This document shows positions 19,238 through 19,536 of a stretch of DNA of 19,536 bases, one piece after another. The translations under genes were made by a program, and so were the position numbers. The notes under the pieces are model-generated. The model was not told the DNA's origin. It saw only the letters and a program-made list of their open reading frames with translations, and searched no databases. The first letter of the stretch is position 1; each line of letters begins with the position of its first letter. The DNA comes from JBDLIL01 sp039714855 (GTDB lineage Bacteria > Patescibacteriota > Microgenomatia > UBA1400 > PJMF01), in the NCBI GenBank assembly GCA_039714855.1, contig JBDLIL010000013.1, forward strand, positions 1-19,536, written 5' to 3'.

Positions 19238-19536
19238 ATGCTTAAAGTCAAACTAACAAGAACTGGTAAAAGAAATCAAGTCCATTATCGTATTGTGGTA
19301 AATGAGGCCAGAGATAAAAGAGATGGTAAATACGTGGAAAATCTGGGTTATTATGCTCCAGTTCAAAACCCCAAACTCTTGGAAATTAATATTGAGCGAT
19401 ACAACTATTGGATTGGTCAAGGAGCTCAACCTACGGACACAGTTGCTGCACTGGTAAAGAGATTTAAGTCTGGAAATCCCTTTCCAGCCAAGAAAAAGAA
19501 AAAACTCAACAAAAAAGCCAAAGCTAGATTGGCAGC
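19238..19536 (+). CDS. rpsP: Ribosomal protein bS16 (3' end outside window)
   Basis: bS16 is a small-subunit protein needed for 30S assembly. The first 60 residues fit well: LKVKLTRTGKRNQVHYRIVV, then E-A-RDKRDGK..ENLGYYAPVQNP, and ERYNYWIGQGAQPTDTVAALVKRF (two blocks: ERYNYWIGQGAQPTDTV and AALVKRF). The visible 99 residues already exceed the core and run into a Lys-rich tail (KKKKKLNKKAKAR), so the protein has a basic C-terminal extension. ATG 19238 lies 9 bases after TATAAT with no Shine-Dalgarno. The frame is open at the window edge. Confidence 0.93.
   Translation, partial: MLKVKLTRTGKRNQVHYRIVVNEARDKRDGKYVENLGYYAPVQNPKLLEINIERYNYWIGQGAQPTDTVAALVKRFKSGNPFPAKKKKKLNKKAKARLA

Overview
The window looks like the chromosome of a Patescibacteria (Candidate Phyla Radiation) bacterium. 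The evidence is AT-rich DNA, trimmed housekeeping proteins (a trigger factor without its isomerase domain, PheT without the EMAP-type tRNA-binding domain, an acyl-carrier-like protein without its attachment serine), small lineage-type hypothetical genes and many short palindromic repeats. I cannot place it more finely; a Microgenomates-type genome would fit. TGA is used as a normal stop (infC, rnc junctions), so the code is standard.

Layout. 1-121: a homoserine dehydrogenase fragment running abruptly into a 5'-truncated membrane glycosyltransferase. 881-954: tRNA-Cys (minus), divergent from tig (1004). 2145-2807: a hypothetical protein. 2873-2946: tRNA-Val. 3002-4138: infC-rpmI-rplT. 4145-4878: a mostly non-coding region with a 63-aa minus-strand gene, hairpins, a minus-strand aromatic leader-like unit, and a plus-strand Phe leader with terminator. 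4879-8034: pheS-pheT. 8052-9311: O-antigen ligase-like protein, convergent with a class A penicillin-binding protein (9295-12222, minus). 12298-12811: a toxin-antitoxin pair. 12814-12938: a Tyr leader with terminator. 12940-15217: unknown gene, NYN-domain protein, tyrS. 15275-17530: small membrane protein and recG. 17645-19139: rpmF, nusB, acpP-like, rnc. 19238 to the edge: rpsP.

Most striking points. (1) Two reading frames that look like classical amino-acid-sensing attenuator leaders: a 17-codon frame with Phe-Phe-Phe before pheST, and a 21-codon frame with four consecutive Tyr codons before the operon that ends in tyrS. Each has a -10 box 6-7 nt before its start codon, competing hairpins and a strong intrinsic terminator. 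A third, weaker aromatic-rich unit lies on the minus strand. (2) A -10 hexamer ends 5-10 nt before the start codon at about a dozen genes, implying that leaderless transcription is the normal mode here. (3) At least eight copies of a 20-28 nt palindrome family (AGACG...CGTCT type) lie inside pheS, pheT and recG, all read in the same frame of the element. This resembles the in-frame palindromic elements of Rickettsia.

The genes are mainly translation and RNA metabolism (tRNAs, IF3, bL35, bL20, bL32, bS16, PheRS, TyrRS, NusB, RNase III, trigger factor), plus envelope synthesis (PBP, ligase, glycosyltransferase) and repair (RecG).
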